The notes: generated from the letters alone by a model not told the origin. DNA of 64,000 nucleotides from Pectobacterium colocasium (GCF_020181655.1 NZ_CP084032.1:3534001-3598000); one strand, 5' to 3'. Positions 18,110-30,451 are shown, counted from the first letter of the stretch. A program made the numbers and translations.

Positions 18110-20404
18110 ATGAAGTTGCATTCAGTACAAGAGACTCATGGTTCTGATACATCAGTTACCCAGGAGCCTGTCGCCCATGAGTCTGCTGTTTTTCATGAAT
18201 CAACGGTTGTTCATGAATCAACGGTTGTTCATGAATCAACGGCCGTTCATGAAGCGACTGCCGCGCATGAAAATAATAGTGACCCTCGTAGCCGTCATGA
18301 TGACCCGCTATTGGATAGTTTACTGATCCTCTGTGCCTTGCAGGGGAAATCGGTCAGCCGTACCACACTCACCGCCGGGCTCCCCTTAGCCAACCAGCGG
18401 TTATCGGTAAAATTGCTTCCGAGAGCTGCGGCGCGTGCAGGGCTGCAAGGGCGTGTTCTCAAACGTTCGTTGAATAAAATTTCCGACATGTCACTCCCCG
18501 CGATGTTGCTGTTACGGGAAGGACGCGCGGCAATTCTGCTAGGCTGGAACGCTGACGGTAGCGCACGCCTGATGCCCAGCGAAACAGAAGGCGGGGAAAT
18601 TTCCGTCGAGCACAATACGCTGCAACAGAATTATCTGGGCCTGGTGATGTTCGCCCAGCCTCGTCACCAGTTCGATCTGCAAAATCCGTCGCTGATCCCC
18701 CGAACCAAATCCTGGTTCAAGGATACGCTTAAGCTTTCACGTTCGCTCTACCTCGATGCCATCCTCGCCACGCTGCTGGTGAACATCATCGCACTGGCTA
18801 CGCCGCTGTTCGTGATGAATGTCTATGATCGGGTTGTGCCGAATCAGGCAACGGCGACATTGTGGGTGTTGGCTATCGGCGTTACTGGTGCTTTTGTTTT
18901 CGATTTGATACTCAAAACGCTGCGCGGCATTTGCCTTGATATGGCCGGTAAAAAAACCGATCTGATTATTTCCGCCACGCTATTTGAACGCATTACCGGT
19001 ATGTCGATGAAGGCCCGGCCACCACGTGTCGGTAGCTTTGCGCAGAATATTCATGAATTTCAATCGCTCAGAGACTTCCTTTCCTCGCTGACGCTGACGA
19101 CACTGATCGACTTTCCTTTTACGCTGCTTCTGTTGTTGGTTATCGGCATTATCGGCGGCCCGCTGGTCTGGGTTTCCATCCTCGCCTACCCTATCGCCCT
19201 GTTGGCGAGTTGGGCGATGCAAAAGCCGCTATCCGCCACCATTGAAAAAACAATGCACCTTGCCAGCGAGCGGCAGGCTACGCTGATCGAAACGCTGAGC
19301 TGTCTGGATGCAATCAAGGTCAATAATGCAGAAAGTGAACGTCAGCACCAATGGGAACAGACTATTGGTAGCCTGAGCAAGCTGGAAATGCGAGCCAAGG
19401 CGTTGTCTTCACTGGCAGTAAACCTGACGCAATGGTTCCAGCAATTTGCCGGTGTTGCCATGATCGTCGTCGGCGTCTACATGCTGATTAACGGTAAGCT
19501 CAGTATGGGTGGATTGATTGCCTGTTACATGCTGAACGGCAGAGCGCTTATGCCGCTGGGTCAACTGTCTGGTTTGGTCAGCCGTTACCAGCAGGCGCGT
19601 TTGACGATGCAAACCACCGAACAAATGATGCAGTTGCCACAAGAGCGTAGCGATAACGAACGTCCGCTGAAGCGCGAGAGCATCCGGGGCGGTATCGAAT
19701 TTCGCGATGTGACGTTCAATTATCCAGAACAAAAAACCAGTTCGCTGCAAGGCATCAGCCTGACCATCGCTCCCGGCGAGAAAGTCGGCGTTATTGGTCG
19801 TAGCGGGTCAGGAAAAAGCTCACTGCAAAAACTGATAGTGAACCTCTATCAGCCTAACACCGGCAATATTCTGATCGACGGCGTCGATGCCCGTCAGTTG
19901 GATGTCAGCGATTTACGCCACAATATCGGCTATGTTCCTCAAGATATTCAGCTATTTAGTGGCTCACTGCGCAATAACCTGATTAGTGGCGCACGCTATG
20001 TCGAAGATGAAGCGATGCTGCGAGCCGCAGAGATTTCAGGGGTGAACGAGTTTGCCCGTCTGCATCCGGATGGCTACAACCTTCAGGTTGGCGAACGCGG
20101 TCAACAGCTCTCCGGCGGGCAGCGTCAGGCTGTCGCGATAGCCAGAGCGCTGTTGCTCGATCCGCCGATTCTGGTGCTGGATGAACCCACCAGTTCGATG
20201 GATAACACCAGTGAAGATCGGTTAAAGCAGGCTTTGGCTCCCGTCATTGCGGAAAAAACGCTTTTACTGGTTACCCATCGGGTTTCCATGCTGGCACTGG
20301 TCGATCGTTTAGTGATCGTCGATAAAGGCAAAATTATTGCGGATGGGCCGAAGGCGATCGTGATGGATGCGTTGAAGAAGGGGCAGATCAATGCGTCTCG
20401 GTAA
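18110..20404 (+). CDS. Type I secretion ABC transporter/permease (LapB-like)
   Basis: The product has 764 residues. Residues 1-65 are an unusual low-complexity leader with VHESTV/VHESTA repeats. About 65-190 resembles a C39-like domain but lacks the catalytic Cys motif, as expected for exporters of unprocessed RTX proteins. A transmembrane domain spans about 205-480 and the ATPase about 520-750, with Walker A GRSGSGKSS near 562, signature LSGGQRQ near 668 and Walker B LVLDEPTSS near 689. It powers export of the adhesin from the cytoplasm. The gene overlaps the downstream adaptor gene by 14 bases. The annotated ATG has only a weak ribosome site, but no later in-frame start would keep the C39-like domain. 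Confidence 0.92.
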   Translation: MKLHSVQETHGSDTSVTQEPVAHESAVFHESTVVHESTVVHESTAVHEATAAHENNSDPRSRHDDPLLDSLLILCALQGKSVSRTTLTAGLPLANQRLSVKLLPRAAARAGLQGRVLKRSLNKISDMSLPAMLLLREGRAAILLGWNADGSARLMPSETEGGEISVEHNTLQQNYLGLVMFAQPRHQFDLQNPSLIPRTKSWFKDTLKLSRSLYLDAILATLLVNIIALATPLFVMNVYDRVVPNQATATLWVLAIGVTGAFVFDLILKTLRGICLDMAGKKTDLIISATLFERITGMSMKARPPRVGSFAQNIHEFQSLRDFLSSLTLTTLIDFPFTLLLLLVIGIIGGPLVWVSILAYPIALLASWAMQKPLSATIEKTMHLASERQATLIETLSCLDAIKVNNAESERQHQWEQTIGSLSKLEMRAKALSSLAVNLTQWFQQFAGVAMIVVGVYMLINGKLSMGGLIACYMLNGRALMPLGQLSGLVSRYQQARLTMQTTEQMMQLPQERSDNERPLKRESIRGGIEFRDVTFNYPEQKTSSLQGISLTIAPGEKVGVIGRSGSGKSSLQKLIVNLYQPNTGNILIDGVDARQLDVSDLRHNIGYVPQDIQLFSGSLRNNLISGARYVEDEAMLRAAEISGVNEFARLHPDGYNLQVGERGQQLSGGQRQAVAIARALLLDPPILVLDEPTSSMDNTSEDRLKQALAPVIAEKTLLLVTHRVSMLALVDRLVIVDKGKIIADGPKAIVMDALKKGQINASR
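18194..18247 (+). repeat. 18-bp tandem repeat in the ABC transporter N-terminus
   Basis: Three 18-bp units (consensus CATGAATCAACGGTTGTT, the last with GCCGTT) encode HESTVV/HESTAV. Degenerate relatives occur on both sides (HESAVF before, HEATAA after). The unit is a multiple of three, so copy-number change would keep the frame. Confidence 0.85.
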
Positions 20405-21752
20405 ATATATCAAACGAATCAAACGCTATTTTGTCGGCGGAGATGAAGAAAGCCTTCAAACGATGCCTGAAGTGAGCCGGGCAATGGCTGAAGATTCGCC
20501 ACGTTCTATTCGCTTTACACTATGGGCTATCGGCGCTTTTTTCCTGTTTTTCATCCTGTGGGCCGGGCTGGCGGATATTGATGAAGTCACGCGGGGTGAC
20601 GGTAAAGCCATCCCCTCTTCCCGATTGCAAAAAATCCAAAACCTGGAAGGTGGGATCGTCACGGAAGTGTTCATACGTGAAGGCCAGGTCGTCAATGCCG
20701 GCGATCCTTTGCTGCGTCTTGATGATACACGTTTTGCGTCCAACGTCGGTGAAACAGAGGCCGATCGGCTTGCGCTGCTCTCGCGCATTGAACGTCTGAA
20801 CGCCGAAATCAACGATCGGGATCTGGTGCTTTCGGAAGAAATTACAACGCAAGCGCCCAAAATCGCAGCAGGAGAAAAAGAGCTGTATAACAGCCGCCGC
20901 CAGCAGCTCCACAATGAGGTGTCCGGTTTGGAAGAGCAGTTGATCCAGCGTCGCCAGGAACTGAGAGATTTCTCTGCCAAGGAAATTCAGTTCCGCAATA
21001 GTCTGGGTCTGCTCCAGCAAGAAATTAAAATGTCAGAACCGCTAATCGCGGAAGGTGCCATTTCTAAAGTTGAAGTGTTACGACTGCGCCGCGCAGAGGT
21101 CGAAACCCGTGGCCAGCTTGATTCCATCAAGCTTTCGATTCCGCGGGCGGAGTCTGCGATTAAAGAGAGCGAGAATAAAATAGAGGAAACGCGCAGCCGT
21201 TATAAAAGCGAGGCGTTATCTCAGCTAAGTGAAGCACAAACCAACCTGAACAAAATTGAAGCCACGGGCAAAGCACTTGAAGACCGGGTAAACCGAACGC
21301 TGGTCGTCTCCCCCGTTCGCGGTATTGTGCAGCAGGTTTTAGTGAATACCATCGGCGGGGTGATTCAACCGGGTAGCGACCTGGTGGAGATTGTTCCACT
21401 GGACGATAACCTGTTGGTGGAAGCCAGGATTCGGCCACAGGATATTGCGTTTTTGCATCCAGGTCAGGATGCCATAATCAAATTAACAGCCTATGACTAC
21501 ACCATCTATGGTGGTTTAAAAGGCCAGTTGGAACAAATCAGCCCAGATACCGTAACCGATAAAGAAGGGAACAGCTTTTATATTATTCGCTTACGGACTG
21601 ATAAGAATTATTTAGGCTCAGCCGATAAACCACTTCTTATCATTCCAGGTATGGTGGCCTCTGTTGATATAATAACGGGAAAGAAAACGATCCTCAGCTA
21701 TTTGTTAAAACCGATTATTCGAGCAAAAGCAGAAGCACTACGGGAAAGATAA
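20391..21752 (+). CDS. HlyD-family periplasmic adaptor of the type I system (LapC-like)
   Basis: The product has 453 residues: a cytoplasmic N-terminus of about 40 residues, one membrane helix (LWAIGAFFLFFILWAGLAD), a lipoyl-type segment (LEGGIVTEVFIREGQVV), a long periplasmic coiled coil rich in Glu/Arg/Leu, and a C-terminal beta barrel (VVSPVRGIVQQVLVNTIGG). It bridges the ABC transporter to the TolC-like channel. It overlaps the ABC gene by 14 bases, which suggests translational coupling, and is followed by a strong terminator, so the operon is three genes long. Confidence 0.92.
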   Translation: MRLGKYIKRIKRYFVGGDEESLQTMPEVSRAMAEDSPRSIRFTLWAIGAFFLFFILWAGLADIDEVTRGDGKAIPSSRLQKIQNLEGGIVTEVFIREGQVVNAGDPLLRLDDTRFASNVGETEADRLALLSRIERLNAEINDRDLVLSEEITTQAPKIAAGEKELYNSRRQQLHNEVSGLEEQLIQRRQELRDFSAKEIQFRNSLGLLQQEIKMSEPLIAEGAISKVEVLRLRRAEVETRGQLDSIKLSIPRAESAIKESENKIEETRSRYKSEALSQLSEAQTNLNKIEATGKALEDRVNRTLVVSPVRGIVQQVLVNTIGGVIQPGSDLVEIVPLDDNLLVEARIRPQDIAFLHPGQDAIIKLTAYDYTIYGGLKGQLEQISPDTVTDKEGNSFYIIRLRTDKNYLGSADKPLLIIPGMVASVDIITGKKTILSYLLKPIIRAKAEALRER

Positions 21753-21784
21753 TAAAAAAGGCGCCCAGCAAGCGCCTTTTTTCT
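21753..21784. terminator. Strong bidirectional terminator after the secretion operon
   Basis: Stem AAAAGGCGC / GCGCCTTTT with loop CCAGCAA is flanked by A-tract and T-tract. It can end the secretion operon (plus) and the converging diguanylate cyclase gene (minus). Confidence 0.9.
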
Positions 21785-21794
21785 ATTCCATTTA

Positions 21795-23309
21795 TCAATG
21801 ATCGTTCATATTGTGATAAATCTGAGTTTGACTACGTCCCATAGCTTTAGCCTGATACATGGCAGAATCAGCATTAATTGCCAATGTCAGAGAGTCTGTA
21901 CCGTGTTCTGGATACAACGCAATACCGATACTGCATGATATATCCAGCGTTTTCCCATCGATCTCGAAAGGCTTGTTCAACGCATTATGGATTTTATCTG
22001 CCACATAAAGCGTATTGTCAATTTCCTTAAGCCCCTGAAGCAGAATAATAAATTCATCACCGCTACGGCGATATACCGTATCTGAATCACGAACCGCACC
22101 GCGCATACGCGCCGCGGCTTCTTTCAATAGCAAATCGCCAACAGCATGCCCGAACGAGTCGTTTATCTGTTTAAATTTATCGAGATCCAGAAACATCAGC
22201 GCAATTTTCCTGCCCGTTTGTTTGGATAACAGAATCGCCTGCTCCATCTGCTCGGCAAATGTCAGGCCATTAGCCAATGACGTTAATGAGTCATAGTGCG
22301 CCAGTTGACGATAGTGTTCCTCGCTGCGCCGCAGCATATCAATGGCATGATACCGCTCTATGGCTATCGCAATCAGCTGTGCCGATTTCTCAATAGAGAA
22401 GATTTCCTCTTCAGCCGGGACATACACTTTGCGATGGTAAACGCTTAAAACACCTAATATTTCTTTGTTCTGACCGATGATAGGTTCAGACCAGCAGGAA
22501 CGCAGCCCAGCATACAATGCGAGCCCTTTGTATAACGACCAATGCGGATGCACAGAAATATCATCAGCAATGACGCGCTTTCCGGTATAAGCAGCGGTAC
22601 CAAAAGAAGCCACACCATCGGCAATTTTCACATTGTGAATGGCATTTTTATAAAAGCCCGGCAGGCTCGGCGCCGATCCAAGCGTCAGGCATTTTTTGTC
22701 TTTATCGACCAACAAGACAGAACAAACGATACGACCTGGATTTTTTTCCTCGACGCTGAAAATGATCGCATCCAGAATATCTTTCAGTGGTGCGCCACTT
22801 GATAACAATTCCAGTGCACGATTGTATGAATTATCATGATGTTCCTGTGATTTTCGTTCCGTAATATCTAACTTAATGCCGACATACTGGGTTGTGTTAC
22901 TCGCCTTATTATATATTTTAACGATATTGGCCTTTTCCCAATACAACTGTCCATCTTTGCGTCGGTTAACGAACTCACCACTCCAAACATTACCTTTATT
23001 TATGGTAGACCACAGATCTTCATAGACGCTGGCGTTAGTCATACCCGAGTTTAATATGTTCGTTTTTTTGCCGATAACCTCATCCGGCATATAGCCTGAC
23101 ATGGTAATAAACTGACGATTGACGTAAATAATTTCACAATTTTCATCTGCGATCATAATTGAAGCAGGACTATATTCCATCGCAAAGAAAGTCATGTTGA
23201 GAAAATCTTGTTTTTTCTGCTCAGTTTTAAACTTTTGTTTAATTTTTCTATTTTTTACAGAAGAAAACAATAACAACAGCAATAGTAGGGTTATTATAAT
23301 TTCATACAC
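21795..23309 (-). CDS. Membrane-anchored PAS-GAF-GGDEF diguanylate cyclase
   Basis: The product has 504 residues. An N-terminal membrane helix (IIITLLLLLLLFS) is followed by a PAS/PAC module (about 40-155), a GAF domain (about 165-325) and a GGDEF domain. The active site reads SGDEF (about 416-420), a common functional variant. The inhibitory RxxD site (RDSD) sits five residues before it, so product feedback is likely. It should make c-di-GMP in response to a cytoplasmic PAS/GAF signal. Start is GTG at 23309 with AGGAG upstream; it is chosen because it includes the membrane helix. Its position beside the secretion operon and a PdeH-like phosphodiesterase suggests local control of adhesin retention. 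Enzymatic activity is inferred. Confidence 0.88.
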   Translation of the reverse strand: MYEIIITLLLLLLLFSSVKNRKIKQKFKTEQKKQDFLNMTFFAMEYSPASIMIADENCEIIYVNRQFITMSGYMPDEVIGKKTNILNSGMTNASVYEDLWSTINKGNVWSGEFVNRRKDGQLYWEKANIVKIYNKASNTTQYVGIKLDITERKSQEHHDNSYNRALELLSSGAPLKDILDAIIFSVEEKNPGRIVCSVLLVDKDKKCLTLGSAPSLPGFYKNAIHNVKIADGVASFGTAAYTGKRVIADDISVHPHWSLYKGLALYAGLRSCWSEPIIGQNKEILGVLSVYHRKVYVPAEEEIFSIEKSAQLIAIAIERYHAIDMLRRSEEHYRQLAHYDSLTSLANGLTFAEQMEQAILLSKQTGRKIALMFLDLDKFKQINDSFGHAVGDLLLKEAAARMRGAVRDSDTVYRRSGDEFIILLQGLKEIDNTLYVADKIHNALNKPFEIDGKTLDISCSIGIALYPEHGTDSLTLAINADSAMYQAKAMGRSQTQIYHNMNDH

Positions 23310-24096
23310 AATAACACTCTCCTCAGGCCCGAGTGGTCCTGATCGTACAAATCACAACGCTGATGACGAAAAATCCCGGTAACAAACCCCTACCCCGTCG
23401 ATTTTCGGGACTGGTGCATTTCCGGAGAGCAGAAAGGATGAAAGAAAAAACGCTCCATGAAGCAGGAGTATTTAGAAACATAGCAACGTCAGCATAAAGC
23501 CCTCGCATATGACTGTGCGCAGATAAAAACAACAAATTCAAAAGAGTATCTTAATTTAATAGTAGTAATTGTTCGGGTTATAAGCTTCTCTAATGGAATA
23601 AAAGAATATTCCTAAGGGTACATGGCGATATATTCTGAACATCAATTTTTTGTAAGCAAATCAATTATACCAATAAGTATCATTGTTTTAATCAACAAAA
23701 TCTATCACAAAATGATTTTTGATCGTTAACAGTAAACATTATATTTTTTTACCATTAAAAATCAAATAATTAAAAGAAAAAAATAAAATCATTAACGCAA
23801 GCGTTTGATTATATATGTCATAATTTGATGCAAAATCAGCAGTCCTTCTTCTTATCATCTATCTGAAATTAAACACTGCCATAACAAATAAAACAAGAAT
23901 TAAATAACAAAATTAAAACAAAACTCAGTATTACACGTTGTAAATCAGAGGGGAATACTGAGCAGCTAAAGAGGAGATATTTTGTACGACAATGACATAT
24001 TAGGAAATATAATGAATGAATATAGCGGGGAAGAGTAGAAGGGCATATAACAGTACATTAATACAAAAAGTGATAGCCTAAACAACAGGTTACCAC
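23310..24096. other. 787-bp AT-rich intergenic region upstream of the cyclase gene
   Basis: No convincing long gene is present. The stretch is very AT-rich from about 23540 to 24090. It contains a near-palindrome (CAAGCGTTTGA at 23798-23808) matching one in the adhesin promoter, and a tiny reading frame with a strong ribosome site at 23982-24038. Such length suggests complex control of the cyclase gene or a decayed gene. Confidence 0.6.
23982..24038 (+). CDS. Possible 18-aa small protein
   Basis: A TTG start preceded by AAAGAGGAG at 5 bases spacing opens an 18-codon frame (MYDNDILGNIMNEYSGEE), then TAG. The peptide is strongly acidic. The ribosome site is the best in this gap, but with no homologue in view and a TTG start it could be chance. 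Confidence 0.2.
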   Translation: MYDNDILGNIMNEYSGEE

Positions 24097-24888
24097 TTAA
24101 AGTTCGAGCTTCAGTGCCTCAAAGTTCTCAAATGGCTGAGGGCGCGAGAGATAGTACCCTTGTGCGGCGTAAGCATGAGATGCTTGCACAATTGCCCACT
24201 CCTCCTTAGTTTCGATCCCCTCAATCACAACATAGTTGCAAAAACGCGATAGCAAAGCGATCAGCGCAGGAAACACGGTCTTCCCCTCACCACTCTGTTG
24301 CAGGAGAATAAAGAGCTCGCGCGCTACTTTAATGCAATCGTATTGAGCCAGCATCAGTGATGAAAAGTTCGCCATGCCGCAGCCAAAATCATCCAGCCAC
24401 AGTGTTTGCGCTTCAGGAAGCTTGGTTAATATTTCTTTTGGCAGCCCTCCCTGATTTTCGACCATTTCAAAACGAATCCAGGGCATTGCCGCGATCAGGC
24501 GTTTGGCTTCAAGATTATTTTGCAGCGCCAGTAGCGTCATACCATCAATATTGACGGAGGCAAAAAGATCGTCGCGAGTAAATCGAAAACTCCACTCAGA
24601 TAAAAGTTGCAGCTGTTCTACAATAATTAACAGGCGGGTTTCAACATCAATATTCGCGAAGTATTTTTCAGGAGAGATGAATTTTTGCGGCAGGGTGGGA
24701 GAAAAAACGGAAGTCAGTAACTCAATAGCCATTAATTTACCTGATGTTCGATAAATTGGCTGAAAAGTATACCGCCGTTGACATTGATGCCAGTAATCAA
24801 CGCTTAATGACTCCTCGCTTCCCTGTTGGAAAAATCCTGCCCCAACCTGATTAAAATGACCTTCCTGCTGCACTATGAGTTCCGCCAT
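24097..24888 (-). CDS. pdeH: PdeH (YhjH)-like EAL c-di-GMP phosphodiesterase
   Basis: This 263-residue stand-alone EAL domain has no sensor. It keeps the catalytic set: ELL in the MAIELL segment, FEMVEN, the metal-binding LWLDDFGCG, IKVAREL and EGIET, and ends QGYYLSRPQPF. Sequence and length follow E. coli PdeH/YhjH closely (QPIYRTSGKLMAIELLT, ASVNIDG, AAQGYYLSRP). PdeH lowers c-di-GMP and in E. coli belongs to the flagellar regulon, favouring motility over adhesion. Here it lies two genes from the adhesin exporter, so it may promote adhesin release. It is transcribed in the same direction as the cyclase gene but separated by 787 bases. Confidence 0.88.
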   Translation of the reverse strand: MAELIVQQEGHFNQVGAGFFQQGSEESLSVDYWHQCQRRYTFQPIYRTSGKLMAIELLTSVFSPTLPQKFISPEKYFANIDVETRLLIIVEQLQLLSEWSFRFTRDDLFASVNIDGMTLLALQNNLEAKRLIAAMPWIRFEMVENQGGLPKEILTKLPEAQTLWLDDFGCGMANFSSLMLAQYDCIKVARELFILLQQSGEGKTVFPALIALLSRFCNYVVIEGIETKEEWAIVQASHAYAAQGYYLSRPQPFENFEALKLEL

Positions 24889-25620
<732 letters not shown>

Positions 25621-25638
25621 GCATCCAGTTACAGATAA

Positions 25639-26019
25639 TCAGCTTTCGACAATCACCGTCGCACAGGCATAGCGTCTTTCGTCAGCCAGCGTCACATGGA
25701 CGTGTTTGACGCCCATCTGTTCAGCCAGCTCTGCCGCTTTAGCAAAAAATCGCAAACAGGGCTTACCCAGTTCGTCATTAAAAACTTCAAACTGGTTAAA
25801 CGCGAGCCCGTTGCGAATTCCGGTCCCGAAAGCTTTTGCAGCCGCCTCTTTCACGGCAAAACGCTTGGCAAGGAAACGAACAGGCTGCTGATGCTGCCGA
25901 TAATGTTCCCATTCAGCATCCGTCAGAACGCGGCGAGCTAATCGCTCACCTGAACGTTCAATCACCGCTTCAATACGGGCAATTTCGACAATATCCGTTC
26001 CAAGCCCAAGAATCGCCAT
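25639..26019 (-). CDS. acpS: Holo-[acyl-carrier-protein] synthase
   Basis: The 126-residue enzyme transfers 4'-phosphopantetheine from CoA to the serine of acyl carrier protein, activating fatty acid synthesis. It shows the family motif [12 protein letters not shown] (metal-binding Asp) at the N-terminus and the conserved [11 protein letters not shown] helix with the catalytic Glu. It is the last gene of the lepB-rnc-era-recO-pdxJ-acpS cluster. Its ATG overlaps the pdxJ stop by one base (TGATG), so the two are translationally coupled. Confidence 0.97.
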   Translation of the reverse strand: MAILGLGTDIVEIARIEAVIERSGERLARRVLTDAEWEHYRQHQQPVRFLAKRFAVKEAAAKAFGTGIRNGLAFNQFEVFNDELGKPCLRFFAKAAELAEQMGVKHVHVTLADERRYACATVIVES

Positions 26020-26750
26020 CAGCGACGCGCTTCCCGCATCAAACTTTTCATTTCGGCAACCGCATCCTTCAACCCGCTCATCACCGCGCGCCCGATAATC
26101 GCATGCCCGATATTTAATTCATGCATTTCTGGCAACGCCGCAATCGACTGAACGTTATGGTACGTCAAACCGTGGCCAGCATTGACTTTCAGCCCTTTGG
26201 CCGCAGCGTAAGTCGCCGCATCACGAATGCGCTCGAACTCATGTTGACGTGCTTCATCATCTAGGGCATCGGCATAGGCCCCGGTATGAATCTCGATATA
26301 AGGCGCACCGCTGGCAACAGCAGCATCAATTTGCCGTTTATCTGCATCAATAAAGAGCGAAACCAGTATGTTAGCCTGACTGAGCCTGGCAACCGCGTTA
26401 TTGATTTTTTCCTGCAGCCCCGCAACATCCAGCCCGCCTTCTGTTGTCACTTCCTGGCGTTTTTCCGGCACCAGACAACAAAAATGCGGCTTTACCTCAC
26501 AGGCAATGTTCAGCATTTCTTCCGTGACCGCCATTTCAAGGTTCATGCGAGTTTGGAGCGTTTCTCTCAGGATCCGCACATCACGATCCGTAATATGGCG
26601 ACGATCTTCACGTAAGTGCACCGTGATGCCGTCCGCTCCCGCTTGCTCAGCGACAAAAGCCGCCTGAACAGGATCGGGATACGCCGTTCCACGCGCATTA
26701 CGCAGTGTTGCAATGTGATCGATGTTAACGCCAAGCAGCAGTTCAGCCAT
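26019..26750 (-). CDS. pdxJ: Pyridoxine 5'-phosphate synthase
   Basis: This 243-residue TIM-barrel enzyme condenses 1-deoxyxylulose 5-phosphate with 3-amino-2-oxopropyl phosphate to give pyridoxine 5'-phosphate, the ring-closing step of DXP-dependent vitamin B6 synthesis. The N-terminus [17 protein letters not shown], the [10 protein letters not shown] segment and [10 protein letters not shown] are typical. It lies between recO (80-base gap) and acpS (overlap), the conserved enteric order. Confidence 0.97.
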   Translation of the reverse strand: MAELLLGVNIDHIATLRNARGTAYPDPVQAAFVAEQAGADGITVHLREDRRHITDRDVRILRETLQTRMNLEMAVTEEMLNIACEVKPHFCCLVPEKRQEVTTEGGLDVAGLQEKINNAVARLSQANILVSLFIDADKRQIDAAVASGAPYIEIHTGAYADALDDEARQHEFERIRDAATYAAAKGLKVNAGHGLTYHNVQSIAALPEMHELNIGHAIIGRAVMSGLKDAVAEMKSLMREARR

Positions 26751-26830
26751 GATAAATCCTCGGTAAAGTCATGCACGTTACGTGGCAGTTTACACCGATG
26801 TCACAGCGGCAGGGTACAGAGGAGACGGGA

Positions 26831-27568
26831 TTATTTATCAGAAGGTGTGGGTTTGGACAAATTAACAGCAGGAACAAACTGACGGAACAGTTCGCGACTT
26901 TTCAGTGGTTTTCCCCCCAGATAGGGCTTTAACGCGATGCGGGTGAAACGCTTTGCCGCCTTCAGTGTGCCACTGTCAGGAAATTCACGCGATGCCAGAG
27001 AGCGTAGCTCATGCCCGGTAAAACTTTTACTATCGACCACCAGGCTGGCAATAAATCCCTTTTCCTCTCGATATTGATAGGTCATGGTATCTGCCACAGG
27101 TTCACCGCTACCGGCACAATGCAGGAAATCCACGCCGTACCCCAGATAGCCCAGCAGCGCTAACTCAAAACGTCTTAATGCCGGTTCAGGGGAGGCATTC
27201 TGTGCAGCAAGATGTTGTAAACAGTGGAGATAATCGAAGAAAAGAGCGGAGTAGTTGGTTTCATGCTCCAGCACACGAGCCAGCAATTCGTTAACGTATA
27301 AACCGCTATAAAGCATCGTGCCAGTCAGGGGTAGCGCAAGCGAAACAGGCTCAGCGCTGCGTAACGTTTTCACTTCTCCCCGGCCGCTCCAGCGCACCAA
27401 CAGCGGAGTGAAAGGCTGTAAACAACCTTTCAGACTAGAGCGGCGGGCTCGCGCGCCTTTGGCAAGCACGCGAACGCGGCCATCGCTTTCGGTAAACAGA
27501 TCCAGCAACAAGCTGGTTTCACTATAAGGTCGCCCATGTAAGACAAATGCGCGCTGCCAGCCTTCCAT
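26831..27568 (-). CDS. recO: DNA repair protein RecO
   Basis: The 245-residue recombination mediator loads RecA on SSB-coated single strands together with RecR in the RecFOR pathway. The N-terminal OB fold begins [20 protein letters not shown]; the helical C-terminal part follows. The gene starts 11 bases after the era stop, consistent with one transcript. Length and sequence are normal for enterobacteria. Confidence 0.96.
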   Translation of the reverse strand: MEGWQRAFVLHGRPYSETSLLLDLFTESDGRVRVLAKGARARRSSLKGCLQPFTPLLVRWSGRGEVKTLRSAEPVSLALPLTGTMLYSGLYVNELLARVLEHETNYSALFFDYLHCLQHLAAQNASPEPALRRFELALLGYLGYGVDFLHCAGSGEPVADTMTYQYREEKGFIASLVVDSKSFTGHELRSLASREFPDSGTLKAAKRFTRIALKPYLGGKPLKSRELFRQFVPAVNLSKPTPSDK

Positions 27569-27579
27569 CGGCGTGAACC

Positions 27580-29469
<1,890 letters not shown>

Positions 29470-30435
29470 TTAATGAATACCGCCAATGCGACTCAAACGA
29501 ACACCGGTAGGCCATTCACCTTCCTGTTTCTCAAAGCTCATCCAGATCGCGGTGGCTTTACCGACCAGATTTCTCTCCGGCACAAAGCCCCAGTAGCGAC
29601 TATCCAGACTGTTGTCACGGTTATCACCCATCATGAAGTAGTGCCCTGCGGGAACCACCCATGTTGCAAGCTGCTGTTGCGATTGCTGGTAATAACCACC
29701 GAGCTGATCCTGTTGGCCCGGCACCAGAAGAATATTGTGCGTTACATTGCCCAGTGACTCTTTGCGCGTGCCCATACGGACACCATCCACGCTGTTATCA
29801 TTGGCAGGAACCTGATAAAAACCACTACGCGACTCCAGCCCAGGCTGATTGAAGGTCTGAACAAAATCACTAGGCTGTACATTACTGTATGTAACCGCCA
29901 GCGCCGTATCACACGCCTGTTGTCCCTGACAGGATGGACGAATCGTCACCTGCTTGGTCATCGGGTTATAACTGACACGATCGCCCGGTACGCCCACCAC
30001 ACGTTTGATAAAGTCAACTTTAGGGTCGGACGGATATTTAAACACCACCACGTCGCCGCGCTTCGGATGTCCCGTTTCGATCAGCGTTTTTTGCGTGAAG
30101 GGTTCTTTAATGCCATAGGCAAATTTTTCCACCAGAATAAAATCACCGATCAACAGCGTCGGCATCATAGAACCAGATGGAATTTGAAACGGCTCATAAA
30201 TGAAGGAGCGCACAACCAATACCAACGCCACGACCGGGAATACTGACGCGATGGTTTCAATCCAGCCGGGTTGTTGAATGGCTTTCGCTGAAACGGCACC
30301 ATCAGCCAGATCGGCACCGCTCATGGCGGCAAATTTTTTCCGGCGAGCAGGTGCCCAGACAAAGCGCTCTAAACACCAGACAATCCCCGTGACCAGCGTC
30401 ACCAATGCCAGAATTACGGCAAACATATTGGCCAT
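29470..30435 (-). CDS. lepB: Signal peptidase I
   Basis: This 321-residue inner-membrane protease removes signal peptides from exported proteins. An N-terminal membrane segment (MFAVILALVTLVTGIVWCL) and a second one (SVFPVVALVLVVRSFIYEPF) precede the catalytic serine in IPSGSMMPTLLIGD. The catalytic lysine lies in VDFIKRVVG, and the GDNRDNSLDSRYWG box is intact. It follows lepA by 16 bases on the same transcript. The stop codon is part of a tandem repeat. Confidence 0.97.
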   Translation of the reverse strand: MANMFAVILALVTLVTGIVWCLERFVWAPARRKKFAAMSGADLADGAVSAKAIQQPGWIETIASVFPVVALVLVVRSFIYEPFQIPSGSMMPTLLIGDFILVEKFAYGIKEPFTQKTLIETGHPKRGDVVVFKYPSDPKVDFIKRVVGVPGDRVSYNPMTKQVTIRPSCQGQQACDTALAVTYSNVQPSDFVQTFNQPGLESRSGFYQVPANDNSVDGVRMGTRKESLGNVTHNILLVPGQQDQLGGYYQQSQQQLATWVVPAGHYFMMGDNRDNSLDSRYWGFVPERNLVGKATAIWMSFEKQEGEWPTGVRLSRIGGIH

Positions 30436-30451
30436 GCCAACTCCTCAGAAT

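Noticed and set aside
23323..23541. A 72-codon minus-strand frame ending next to the cyclase ribosome site, possible leader peptide
   Set aside because: No ribosome site or family resemblance, and no attenuator-like hairpin and U-run before the cyclase gene.
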